In this document: in pieces, positions 1 to 10,018 of the stretch
Position numbering within the stretch: position 1 is the stretch's first letter
Layout: each line of letters starts with the position of its first letter
Assembly: GCA_030867875.1 (NCBI GenBank)
Contig: JAOWCC010001634.1
Coordinates: 50,502,021 to 50,566,020 of the forward strand
Source: Actinernus sp. WN-2022
Taxonomy: Eukaryota > Cnidaria > Anthozoa > Actiniaria > Actinernidae
Length of the DNA: 64,000 nucleotides
Reading direction: 5' to 3'
Program-made: the position numbers and the translations under genes
Notes under the pieces: generated by a model
What the model saw: the letters and a program-made list of their open reading frames with translations, nothing else
Told to the model about the DNA's origin: nothing
Database searches by the model: none

Positions 1-681
1 CCAATCAGAGCGTGCGGTTCAGACTGATTATCCTGTCAACGACCACGCGTGAACACCGAGAATAGTTTTGTAAATAGATTATTGTTTTAAGTGTGAGTTA
101 GCATTTTAAACAGCTTTACATGGTCATATTTTAATGTTTTTGTTTTTGTAGGAAAAGGTTTTATATTTAATATTCTGTAACACTTGATTAATAATAAATC
201 GTGTGAAATAGACTTTATTTTTATTATTAGTAGTAGTATTCATTGTCAATAAAACACGAATGGCATAAAGTCTCTAACGTTTGATATTCCAACTGAGACA
301 CTGAGTACATAGCGTGCTCTGGTCACCAATAAAGCACTCTCATCAGCCAATCACCTGCTTGGATTTTGTGCACGAAATTGAAACATTAATTTCTTATAAT
401 TGCACACTCTTTTCCCGTAGATCGAATTTTAGATTATCAAACCAATAGAAGATGGATGTCCTATGTCCAATAAAACAAAATACAATATTGAGTTCCTTAA
501 AGTGCACCTAACCCCTTTTGCAATTTTTATACATATGAATCTTTAAAAGGTTTTGAGTACTTCTGCGAAGAAAAATTTTGGTTCCATAGAATACTCTATG
601 TTCGATGCTTTTTAAAATATTTCAATTATTACGTTTCTTTTCCTAACTTTATTTGAATTGTTTTTATTTCGTGTTCTTAAG
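1..681. other. Upstream intron or intergenic DNA
   Basis: AT-rich sequence without a supported gene. The first 40 bases (ccaatcagagcgtgcg...) recur at about 39622-39660, next to the 37-bp minisatellite, so they belong to a dispersed repeat. Nothing else recognised. Confidence 0.4.
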
Positions 682-850
682 GTATCTTAGATATGATGCA
701 ATCAACTGAGATGCTCAAGCCACGTTTTCTCAGAAAACTAACTCCTAAGATGCAGCAGAAATGGTTACACGAGCACGGGGAGAACATTACCAGCTCTCTG
801 TCGCGAAACCTCGTGGAACACGTCGGCAAACCTATCGTCTCTGTTCTTCG
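682..850 (+). CDS. DUF885-family metallohydrolase, internal coding exon (first visible)
   Basis: This exon reads open in the frame beginning MMQSTEMLKP and ends at VSVL plus two bases of an Arg codon, followed by a good donor (gtaagg at 851). The split codon is completed by the first base of the exon at 29155, which gives the phase match supporting the join. The acceptor is either the AG at 680-681 or the one at 689-690; I used the first. The rest of the 5' half of the gene lies upstream of the window. Alone it shows no domain motif; assignment to the DUF885 gene rests on splice phase and on the following exons. Confidence 0.6.
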
Positions 851-1130
851 GTAAGGGGCTGATCACAAGGTTGTTACGTTGATATTTATATATCTTAGCT
901 TAAGCGTGGTTCACACTTGAGACATAAGCACAAGCAACATACACAGACGCAGTGAATGCATGCATTGGTCATTATTAGATTGTGTTCTTCTCACAGATGT
1001 GATTACTTGTGCTCACTAGCGCCAAGTCAGCGCAAGTAACATACGCAGACGCAGTGAATGCATTGATCATTAACAACACTTGTTCTTCTCACAGATGTGA
1101 TTACTGAGTGTGTATGTTGTTTGTGCTATA

Positions 1131-2750
1131 AAAATGGAATCCATGCTGTTATTTCTAACTATCGCCCAATTTCATTACTTTCAATTTTCAATAGAATCCT
1201 TGAAAAGTTAATGTATAATAGATTAATAAATTATTTAGGGGAATATGAAATTTTGTATGAAAACCAGTTTGGTTTTCGGTGCAATCACTCTACAATCCAT
1301 GCTATTCTAATGATAGCAGACAAAATTCAAAGAGCAATAATAGAGAATAAATTGTTTTCTTGTGGTCTGTTTTTAGACCTAAGCAAAGCCTTTGACACTG
1401 TTGATCATAGAATACTTATTAAAAAGTTGGAATATTACGGAATACGTGGAATAGCTAAGGAATGGTTCTGCTCTTTTTATGCAATAGAATGCAATATGTC
1501 TCTTTAAGTGATATATCTTCTGAGCAGCATTTAATAACATGTGGTGTTCCACAGATTCTGTCCTTGGTCCCTTACTGTTTCTTCTCTACATCAATGACTT
1601 TAATAAATCTTCTACAGCTTTCGATTTTCACCTCTTTGCTGATGACTCAAACCTATTCGTCTCTCATACAAATCTACAAACACTCGAGACAACAGTCAAT
1701 AATGAATTATGTAAGATCAATGACTGGCTTTGTGCAAACAAGCTGTCTTTAAATATAGGCAAAACTAACTTTGTTTTATTTCATCCTCCACAAAAGAAAG
1801 TTACTGCCCCCATAAATATAATCATTAACAATAAAATTATGAAAGAGTCTAAAAGTATAAAATACCTAGGAGTCTTAATGGATTGTCACTTGAACTGGAA
1901 AGACCACGTTTTTCATGTCTCCAAAAAACTATCAAGGAGTATAGGCATCCTATGCAAACTTAGACATTTTGTTGATACTAATACTTTACTCCTGCTGTAT
2001 TATGCCATCATTTATCCATTCCTCACTTATAGCTGCCTGGTATGGGAGAGTACCTACAACCTTTAGAAATCTTACAAAAGAAAGCAATTCGCATAATTAC
2101 TTTTTCAAAATTTGATGCCCATACCAGTCCGCTTTTTAGTCAGCTTAAACTTCTAAAACTTCATGATATAATTACTTTTTATACTGTATCCTTTATGCAC
2201 CAGTATTCTATGGGCAATCTTCCTAACGTTTTTGACACTTTCTTTAAAGCTACTAGCAGTAAGCATAAGTACAGGACTCGCCTTGCATCTAAATCCACCT
2301 TCTCATTTCCAAAGATTCGTACAAATTATGGAAAATTTTATATAAGATATCTTGGCCCCAAAGTTTGGAACAATGTTGATGAATCTATAAAATCTTTGAG
2401 CTTTCGCTGCTTCAAGCGAAAGTTTAAAGACAAACTTCTAAATCTTTATTAATAATCTAAATAACTGTTTTGACCCACATCCTGCTTACTAATAGTAACT
2501 TTGTTTGTTTGTGTGTATATCGTGTGTTGCGTGTGTATTTATTATCACCTTAATTAGTTATTCAACGTATTTAATGTTATGTGCTTGCTGATTTTTCGCC
2601 TTTTTCTGACTTGCAAAATTAACTCTATCATTTAATGGGCACCCGACTAGATTAGCTCCTTATAGTTATTTCGGGTGCCCGGTTACTTTATAACTTGTTT
2701 ACTTTCATCCGACCCATGTAATCTGCCACTGTAAGTACAAATAAAAAGTG
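1131..2750 (+). mobile_element. 5'-truncated LINE (Jockey/CR1/L2-like) inserted in the minisatellite
   Basis: A non-LTR retrotransposon fragment interrupts the 113-bp array. The flanks tgttgtttgtgct (left) and tgttgttctgct (right) look like an imperfect target duplication. It lacks the endonuclease and the start of the reverse transcriptase. The 3' end has no long poly(A), only aataaaaag. Confidence 0.8.
1139..2452 (+). pseudogene. LINE reverse transcriptase fragment, frameshifted
   Basis: Reverse transcriptase of a LINE, spread over three frames. Visible in order: NYRPISLLSIFNRILEK and NQFGFR (RT block 2-3), DLSKAFDTVDH (motif A) and FADDSNLFVS (motif C, catalytic ADD), then KYLGVLMD and the C-terminal region ending near YLGPKVWNNV. 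At least two frameshifts break it, around 1500 and around 2050. No endonuclease is present. Its relatives in this window at 18196-21423 and 54505-55859 belong to the same broad group. Confidence 0.85.
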
Positions 2751-2769
2751 TTGTTCTGCTCACAAGCGA

Positions 2770-3540
2770 TATAAGCACAAGTAACATACGTAAACGCAGT
2801 GACTGCATTGATCATTAGCAACACTTGTTCTTCTCACAGATGTGATTACTGAGTGTGTATGTTGCTTGTGCTCACTAGCGGTATAAGCACAAGTAACATA
2901 GGCAGACGCAGTGACTGCATTGATCATTAGCAACACTTGTTCATCTCACAGATGTGATTACTGAGTATGTATGTTGCTTGTGCTCACACAAGCGGTATAA
3001 GCACAAGTAACATACGTAGACGCAGTGACTGCATTGATCATTAGCAACACTTGTTCTTCTCACAGATGTGATTACTGAGGTGTGTAGGTTGCTTGTGCTC
3101 ACAAGCGGTATAAGCACAAGTAACATACGTAGACGCAGTGACTGCATTGATCATTAGCAACACTTGTTCTTCTCACAGATGTGATTACTGAGTATGTATG
3201 TTGCTTGTGCTCACTAGCGGTATAAGCACAAGTAACATACGTAGACGCAGTGACTGCATTGATCATTAGCAACACTTGTTCTTCTCGCAGATTTGATTCA
3301 GTACTGAGTGTGTATGTTGTTTGTGATCACTAGCGGTATAAGCACAAGTAACATACGTAGACGCAGTGACTGCATTGATCATTAGCAACACTTGTTCTTC
3401 TCACAGATGTGATTACTGAGTGTGTATGTTGTTTGTGCTCACTAGCGGTATAAGCACAAGTAACATACGTAGACGCAGTGACTGCATTGATCATTAGCAA
3501 CACTTGTTCTTCTCACAGATGTGATTCAGTACTGAGTGTG
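2770..3540. repeat. 113-bp minisatellite, about seven units
   Basis: Units begin agcacaagtaacata and end near tatgttgcttgtgct, the near inverted complement of the start, so each unit is itself a long imperfect hairpin. Two diverged partial units lie left of the inserted LINE at about 925-1130. The array therefore existed before the LINE arrived. Confidence 0.9.
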
Positions 3541-3578
3541 CTTGTGCTTATGCTGCGTCGCTTGTGTAAACCACGCTT

Positions 3579-3969
3579 TTTAATAAGGTTTCAACCCGGT
3601 TTTTCGAAACCCGATTAAGCTAATCCAGGATTAAGGGTAATCTAACTTGTGAACTACACATCAGTTGAAGTTAAAAACTTATTCCTACATTTGTCAAGAG
3701 AAATAACAAGTCCTTTCCTACTTGTCTTGCTAGATTTGGAAACAAATACCGTTCTACCGAGAGAACCAAAACCAACACCTCTCAAAAAGAACCTACATTT
3801 GATTAGCCAAAATAAGCGTTGATCCATGCCTTAATCTACTTAAGTGAAAGAATGTTGAAGTGAATAGATCAAAATGAGAGCTAGTGTTTTACCAGGTAAT
3901 CCAAACACCAAGAACAAATGAAAGCACGAGGCCGCTTAGGCCGAATCCTTTGATTATTTCGAGGAATTT
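3579..3969. other. Non-coding spacer
   Basis: About 390 bp of unique-looking sequence between the MITE-like element and the fold-back element. I see no gene in it. Confidence 0.4.
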
Positions 3970-5172
3970 GGATCTGTACAGGACCCGAACAGATCCCAGT
4001 ACCCGAACAGATCCCCAATTGTACCTGAACAGATCCCAGGACCCGAACAGATCCCCAATTGTACCCGAACAGATCCTGAAGGATTTATAGGAATGGACTC
4101 GTGGAAAGTAGATGGAACGTGGTAAACTTCGCTAAATTTGGTCAACATTCCCCCTCTAGAGCAAACATTAACGACACATGTGACTCCAAGCTGATGACAT
4201 CATTAGTCACGTGACTTTAGTTACGTATGCGGAACCGGAACGGGATCTGCACGCATTTAGAGCCTTGGACTACACATTTTTTTTGAAAATTTTTTTTTTT
4301 TTTTTTTTTTATGTTTTTATTGAATCAAATATATAACTACTACACCTTATATAACTAATATTCAACTAGCAACCATAACTCTTTTTAACAATTGTAACCA
4401 GTATTCGCGCAGCTAGCGTACGAATGTGACTCATTTTGCCTCATTAAATTACGGCAATCAGAGCTAAGTTAAACAACAACTAAATCCCGACAAGGTGAAT
4501 TGTTGAACATGACATACATTGTGACTCAAACCTGTTTTCTTTTCATCCGTACATCTACATTTATTTAGTCGGCAGCAACTAAATTATTGAATATAAAAAT
4601 AAATAAAATATATCCGATTTACAATAAAATGTAAAATGCAAAATGCAAAATAAAAAAAACATTAATCCTGTAAATACTATCCAAGCTTAGTCTTAAAAAC
4701 AGATAGAGAGCTAGCATTCGTTCGTTCAATTCGTCCATTCATCCCCCATTCCCTGTACGTCTTTCTTCTTTCTTTCTAATATTTTGTATACGTGTGTATA
4801 GAGACGTTTTTTCAGTAGAGGCAATCTGCATAAAAATGCTAGGCACTGTTGCTGAGAATGATTGACAGGTGGTTTACTATGAATATTGATCGCTAAGCTG
4901 ATAATGCATCTCAGTTCGAAAAGTTCTGCCAAGTGCGTGCCTCTGTTTTGCCCTTTTATGTCTCAGGTTTGTAAAGTAAGGAATATATTAGCGAAGTTTA
5001 CCACGTTCCATCCACTTTCCATGAGTCCATTCCTATAAATCCTTCAGGATCTGTTCGGGTACAATTGGGGATCTGTTCGGGTCCTGGGATCTGCTCGGGT
5101 ACAATTGGGGATCTGTTCGGGTCGTGGGATCTGTTCGGGTACTGGGATCTGTTCGGGTCCTGTACAGATCCC
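3970..5172. mobile_element. Fold-back element with GATCTGTTCGGG-type repeats in its arms
   Basis: The left arm (about 3970-4133) and the right arm (about 4988-5172) are inverted copies. Both start with ggatctgtacagg, continue with several 16- to 21-bp repeats built on acccgaacagatcc, and end with cttcgctaa facing the centre. Copy number of the short repeat differs between arms. The middle (4140-4987) contains a poly(T) tract at 4268-4310 and no gene. Non-autonomous; its transposase is unknown. Confidence 0.8.
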
Positions 5173-7370
5173 CTGGTGAAACACGAATCTCGAGTTTTTG
5201 CAGGATATGACTTCTCAACTGCGAACAGCAATACATGCATTCATAAATCATTAGAAAGTATTGTTGCATGCAATTATAGGCTACTCTCTCCGGGTAATAC
5301 TGGCTAATAAATATTATGAAAGCGAGAGGTTTCTCTCCTCGGTTTTATTTTTATTTGCACAGCACGCTTGGCACAAATGACCCTAAAATCTATCACTTTG
5401 CTATATTTTCAAAAGTTTCCAACGTAGAAGATTGATTTTTTGTGGGAGGATGAAGACCGATGACCTAAACGAAATCCGATGCTTTGAACTACCGTAGACA
5501 TTTTGATGACGTCACAGTTACGTCATATATCCATTTATAATAGGTTTCTCGATGTTTTCAATTATCTTTAACATCGGTAATTTTTTTATTTTCGATTTCC
5601 CATCATGTCGACAACAAAGAAACCGAAAACCCGAGTTCGATTGGTTAAGAGGGAGAAAAGTTATGAAATTTTGAATTTTGGCAATTTTCCCGCCAAAATT
5701 TGGCGGGAAATATTCAATACAGAACCATTTACAAAATAACTTCTTCATTCATCTTTTAGAGTTTAAAATATTTGTTTACGACAATCTAGCAATCAAAAGA
5801 GTAAATCGGTACCCACAACCGTATGTTTTTAGAATTTTCAATTTTTGAGAGGAAATACTTTAAAATTCACAGTGAAAAAGAGGAAACGTCATTATGACGT
5901 CATATATTTTTGAAAATGTCTTTTAAAAATAACTATTCGAGTATTTTGCGGGTTTTAAAGAGGAACTGTACTTACTGTACACTGAATCGCCGCAATATGG
6001 TCTTTTTTATGTTTCTTCAAATTAGAAAGCATGACTGATGTCAGACCCAAGACGTCAGAAAATGTGACGTCACAGGAAACTTCAGTTCTTAATAACTCAG
6101 CAAATATTTATCCTAGAGACTTTAAAATTGCGGCAATCAAAAACACACATTTATGTTTTTGTGATAACATGCTTTATTTCAAACGTATAGGTAGCGCACA
6201 ATTTGACCTTAGAAGGAGTCGTTTGTTATGACGTCACACTAACGTCAATATACAAATGTGTTTGATCCTAAAGATGTTATTACATTTTAATATTAACATA
6301 CGAAAATTTCGTTAAATTTGGCTCGCTTTTAGTGATCGATTTTGAGGTAACTTATGCCATGCGTGCAGGGAGAGAGATCGATCTGCTAGCAGGCAATCTC
6401 GTTGCTGGCAGTAGCAGAGAACCAGTTCAAGAGAGAACAGTGAACGAATTACAGCTCGCTTGAATGGAAAATTATTATCATGTAGTCTCGGCGGCTTTGT
6501 TTGTCAAATTTTGTGCGAGTATAAATTTAAATCATGGACTCGGTGAATCCAAAAATCTCGGCAAAATCACTGTCTAAAAGCCCTACCAAACCATAGCTAG
6601 ACCTGTTTCCACAAGTTAAACGCCAAAGCCCTGAAAATGATTTTAGGAAACTGCTCAGTTCTTCAAGCGGAGTTTCGTTGCAAATTGTGGTCACGTAAGC
6701 CAGCCGCCACGGTGTTCAAAAATCCAAAATAAAGATCTGAAAGATTATTGGTCAGAATAGCTTCTCCATGTTGTAGGTGGAAATCGTGGATACAAACGGA
6801 CAATGCCAATTGTTTCCTTTCGTTGAGGACGAACGAGACTGGCACCATCAGAGAACTACGGCCATCTGAAATAAAACTAAAATTTACATGACCAAATAAT
6901 TTAAAACACTTAAATAAGAGGCTCAATAGGAAGAGCAATAAAAAAGGTTCAATGCAACCTAGTATGATTTTTTGACGATAGCTGGAAGGATGGCAGAGAT
7001 GTAGAGAAGATTAAAACCACTGCCATAAAACTCTGGATTTCGATGGCATCGAAAATGGCCGCTATGCTATATGAGTGCGCAAAGCACTGTCGGCCCCTTT
7101 AACTTCTATTGTTCTCGAAATGATCAAAGGTCATATCAAACCGTTTCAACATTGGTACAACATTTATAGAAACTCGATGTTGAAAAACCGTTTTCCACGG
7201 CCTTTCAACATTCATTTGTTAAAAGGTGTTGAAAGCATGTTGATAGAGTTTGAATTCGTTCAAACTTTGATATTTCATCATCTATCAGTTACAGTTAATT
7301 AACTTCTATTGTTCTTCTCGGAAATGTTGAATCATGTTTAACCAGTTTGAGGTAATAATCAGTGTTTGAT
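5173..7370. other. AT-rich non-coding region with CRE palindromes
   Basis: No convincing gene. Short open frames here lack any recognisable motif. The palindrome tgacgtca occurs at 5506-5513, 5895-5902, 6065-6072 and 6229-6236, with near matches (ttacgtcat) beside them. Confidence 0.5.
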
Positions 7371-7442
7371 CTAATCGGCTATCAAATAAAAAATAACTAT
7401 GAAGAAGCAAAGACCGATACAACGTAGAATTTTGAAATTAGT

Positions 7443-7480
7443 GGTACAATATTTCGGCTGGCCACACCAGCCTTCTTCAG
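7443..7480 (-). ncRNA. Candidate hammerhead ribozyme core of the Penelope-like element
   Basis: On the minus strand CTGAAGA is followed by a 6-bp stem (GGCTGG / CCAGCC, loop TGTGG), then GAAA, then TATTGTACC. This is the order of conserved boxes of a hammerhead ribozyme (CUGANGA, stem II, GAAA, short stem III, cleavage triplet GUA). Hammerheads are known in Penelope-like elements. Stem I was not clearly seen, so activity is not claimed. Confidence 0.55.
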
Positions 7481-7699
7481 GTACAATGAAGAAAATTTAC
7501 ATTGGCGTGTATTTTTGAACGTGATACTGAGCTGTCATAAACAGATTACAATATGAAAGACCGTGAAAAAATGTTAAGAAGGTGAAAACAGATATCTAGT
7601 ATGACTCTTCCCGGATGTTATATTAAGGCCATAAGGTTCGAGTGTTCTCGCCTGTGCGATTAAAAACGCTTCTCTGGCCTTACGCTGATAGAGTCTCTC

Positions 7700-7930
7700 T
7701 TAATTAGAAAATATTTTTTCGATAGGAATAAGTTGCATGTCGTTGGCAGTGTGATTAGGAGAATTAAGAAAATGTTCGGCAACTGTTGTGGGTTTAGATT
7801 TGTTGTTAGAGTTATCTATCGTCCGGCGGTGTTCGTTAAATCTGTATTTTAAGCGTCGTTTAGTCTCACCTATATATTGTAGATTGCAGCGGTTACATTG
7901 AATCATGTAGATTAGATTTTTGGCGTTACG
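7700..7930 (-). pseudogene. GIY-YIG endonuclease fragment of the Penelope-like element
   Basis: Encodes NLIYMIQCNRCNLQYIGETK and the helical tail with HRRTIDNSNNKSKPTTVAEH. The IYMIQC...YIGET pair is the GIY-YIG-type nuclease core of Penelope elements. It is only the C-terminal part. The + strand partner of the same domain lies at about 28610-28860. Confidence 0.8.
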
Positions 7931-8670
7931 CCACAGAACAAAATACTCCATTCTATAACAAAAGCACTTGGAACCTCCAGTCGACAGAGAACCGGCTCTT
8001 AATACTTTTTTAGACGCTGTAAAACTAGACATAACAACTTGTAAACCTAACAAAATTCGTGATAACCTTACTGCCACAGAACGACAAGCTGTACACCGAC
8101 TGAAGCAACGACATGACATCATTATTAAACCCGCTGACAAAGGTTCCGGCACTGTAGTTATGGACAAATCTTGGTACATCGACGAATGCAAAAGACAGCT
8201 TAATAACGCCAAATTTTACCGACAACTTAAACGAAGACATAACTTCTAACATACAAGAATGACTACACTGACAACTCTATCAATGACAAGACGAGACAAT
8301 ACTTAATACAAACTGATGTTAAACCAGGACGCTTCTACATTCTACCTAAAATACACAAACCTGGTAACCCAGGACGCCCTATTGTGTCATCTCATAACCA
8401 TCCCACTGAACGCATATCCCACTTCGACTCTTTATTAGTTACCCTTGATGTCTCATCCTTGTATTCTAACATTCCGCATAATGAAGGCATTAACGCCTGT
8501 GATAATTTTTTGCGTACTCGCACTCATATAACCATTCCTACTGGCACACTGTGACCTTATTCGCATGATTCTTACCATGAATAACTTTTCTTTTAATGAC
8601 AACCATTACCTTCAAATCCACGGTACGGCCATGGGTACCAGAATGGCCCCTTCTTTTGCTAACCTGTTTC

Positions 8671-9385
8671 CAACCTCGTCCCCAGGGTCTTCTCGGTCAG
8701 TTCCAAGATGGCGGCTACTCAGAGAGAAGACCCTGGTAAACGCTGAACTGTCACGTATTCTGATTGGCTCTTCGATTATGACGCAAGGGTTGTACTAACA
8801 ATGCTTTTTATTGGCCAAACGGACTGAGTCTAGAGAGATGAACTTGTATATAGGTTTGATTGCTCAAATTTTATCAATAAAACGATTTTAAATAACCTTA
8901 AAACACGTTGTGTAGGTAGAGCAATATATGAAGTGCATTACTGGGTAGTTTTCTGGTAAGGTTCAGTCAGGAGAAGCCGTTAAACCTGAACATGTGCTAT
9001 CGATCGCTTCGCTTCAACGCTAACGGAAAATGAACGGCTTTTTAGGATTCTCTTCTAGCTTACTTTGTGATACCTTTCCACTGGTTCTTTATCCAAGTAA
9101 ACTCCATTTCGAGCCATTTAGTAGACCTGTTTTCACTGCATCGTTTGCCGCGTGGAAATACTGTTAATCGCTTCTCGCTCACTCTGGATTGGGATACCTA
9201 TGGTTTGTACACGTCATGAACTATTCCCATATTTAGCTTGGCCGCCATCTTAGATCGTCAAAACACGTGACAAAATACTCCCAAAATCTGGGAGTATTTG
9301 ATCACGTGATCCAGCCTTTACCAGGGTCTTCTCTCGGGTAGTCGCCATCTTGGATCTGACCGAGAAGACCCTGGGGACGAGGTTG
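8671..9385. mobile_element. 715-bp MITE with 9-bp target duplication in the Penelope RT
   Basis: Ends CAACCTCGTCCCC and its inverted complement enclose 715 bp, and the 9-bp sequence acctgtttc flanks both sides (8662-8670 and 9386-9394). The inverted repeats extend about 70 bp, past ccaagatggcg. Each end also folds on itself, because ccagggtcttctc is followed about 30 bp later by its complement gagaagaccctgg. The 9-bp duplication suggests a Mutator-like source. No transposase is encoded. Confidence 0.9.
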
Positions 9386-9751
9386 ACCTGTTTCTTGGCT
9401 ATTTCGAAGCTAATGCCCTTGAAAAAGCCCCATTTCAACCTTACACCTGGCTACGATACATCGATGATATTTTTATGATCTGGACGGAAGGACTGGATAA
9501 CCTAAAACTATTCATCGATTATCTTAATAGCATTCACCATACCATTAAATTCACCAGCTCACACTCTTCCACTAACGTACCTTTCCTGGATGTTAATGTT
9601 TCTTTAAACAATGGTAATATTGAGACTGACCTTTACACTAAACCTACTGATAAACACCAACATTTACTCTATTCGTTTTGCCATCCCCAACATACCAAAA
9701 AAGCTATTCCTTTTAGCTTAGCCCTCCGTTTGCGACGTATCTGTTCTACCG

Positions 9752-9756
9752 ACGAA
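9752..9756 (+). repeat. Target site duplication of the Polinton, left copy
   Basis: acgaa, repeated at 28124-28128. The Penelope protein frame reads through if the element is removed. Polintons usually duplicate 6 bp; one base may have changed. Confidence 0.8.
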
Positions 9757-10003
9757 AGTAGTATATAGAGTAGCGGTTCTGGGCCAGCACCTCCGTTTTT
9801 TGTCGCATGTCACGTTCTATGACCCCCTCCCCCAACGTATTTTTTAGACTTTGTCGACCGTCTATTGTACCCAATCCCAACTTATTATCTCCGGGGTACC
9901 ATAGATGTTGTAATTAGGTACAATAAACGGTCAACAAAGTCCAACAAATACGTTTGGGTTCGGGGGCCATCAAACGTGACTTACAATAAAAAACAAAGGT
10001 TCT
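9757..10003 (+). repeat. Polinton left terminal inverted repeat (247 bp)
   Basis: Matches 27877-28123 in inverse orientation without length difference. Inside the repeat the outer half (to about 9880) and the inner half (about 9888-10003) are diverged inverted copies of each other, for example gtcgaccgtctattgtacc against ggtacaataaacggtcaac. The start codon of the polymerase gene follows 16 bp later. Confidence 0.93.
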
Positions 10004-10018
10004 ATAAGGTAATATACT

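Larger units (their letters stand above)
902..3578. mobile_element. MITE-like element with terminal inverted repeats, internally expanded
   Basis: The left end (aagcgtggttcacac... at 902) is matched by an inverted copy ending at 3578 (...gtaaaccacgctt), with a second match of gacataagcacaag to the inward sequence at about 3538-3552. Between the ends lie copies of a 113-bp unit and an inserted LINE. A clear target duplication could not be fixed. The class of the parent transposon is not known. Confidence 0.6.
7400..7930 (-). mobile_element. Inverted 3' segment of a Penelope-like element
   Basis: Minus-strand copy of the end of the Penelope open reading frame and its downstream region, placed head to head with the + strand Penelope that begins near 7930. 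It encodes the GIY-YIG endonuclease tail (NLIYMIQCNRCNLQYIGETK, then ending near IPIEKIFS) and then runs into non-coding sequence with a hammerhead-like motif. Such inverted terminal copies are a known arrangement in Penelope-like retroelements. Confidence 0.8.
7931..9756 (+). pseudogene. Penelope-like reverse transcriptase, left part, broken
   Basis: Penelope-type RT. Visible blocks in order: [33 protein letters not shown] sequence near 8340-8390, [17 protein letters not shown] (motif A region, near 8440-8480), [17 protein letters not shown] (near 8620-8670), then after a MITE YIDDIFMIW (motif C, near 9460) and LYTKPTDKHQHLLYSFCHP. It is damaged by a frameshift near 8240, a deletion near 8420 and the MITE at 8671-9385. 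The Polinton splits it at 9756. The C-terminal part resumes at 28124. Confidence 0.85.
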
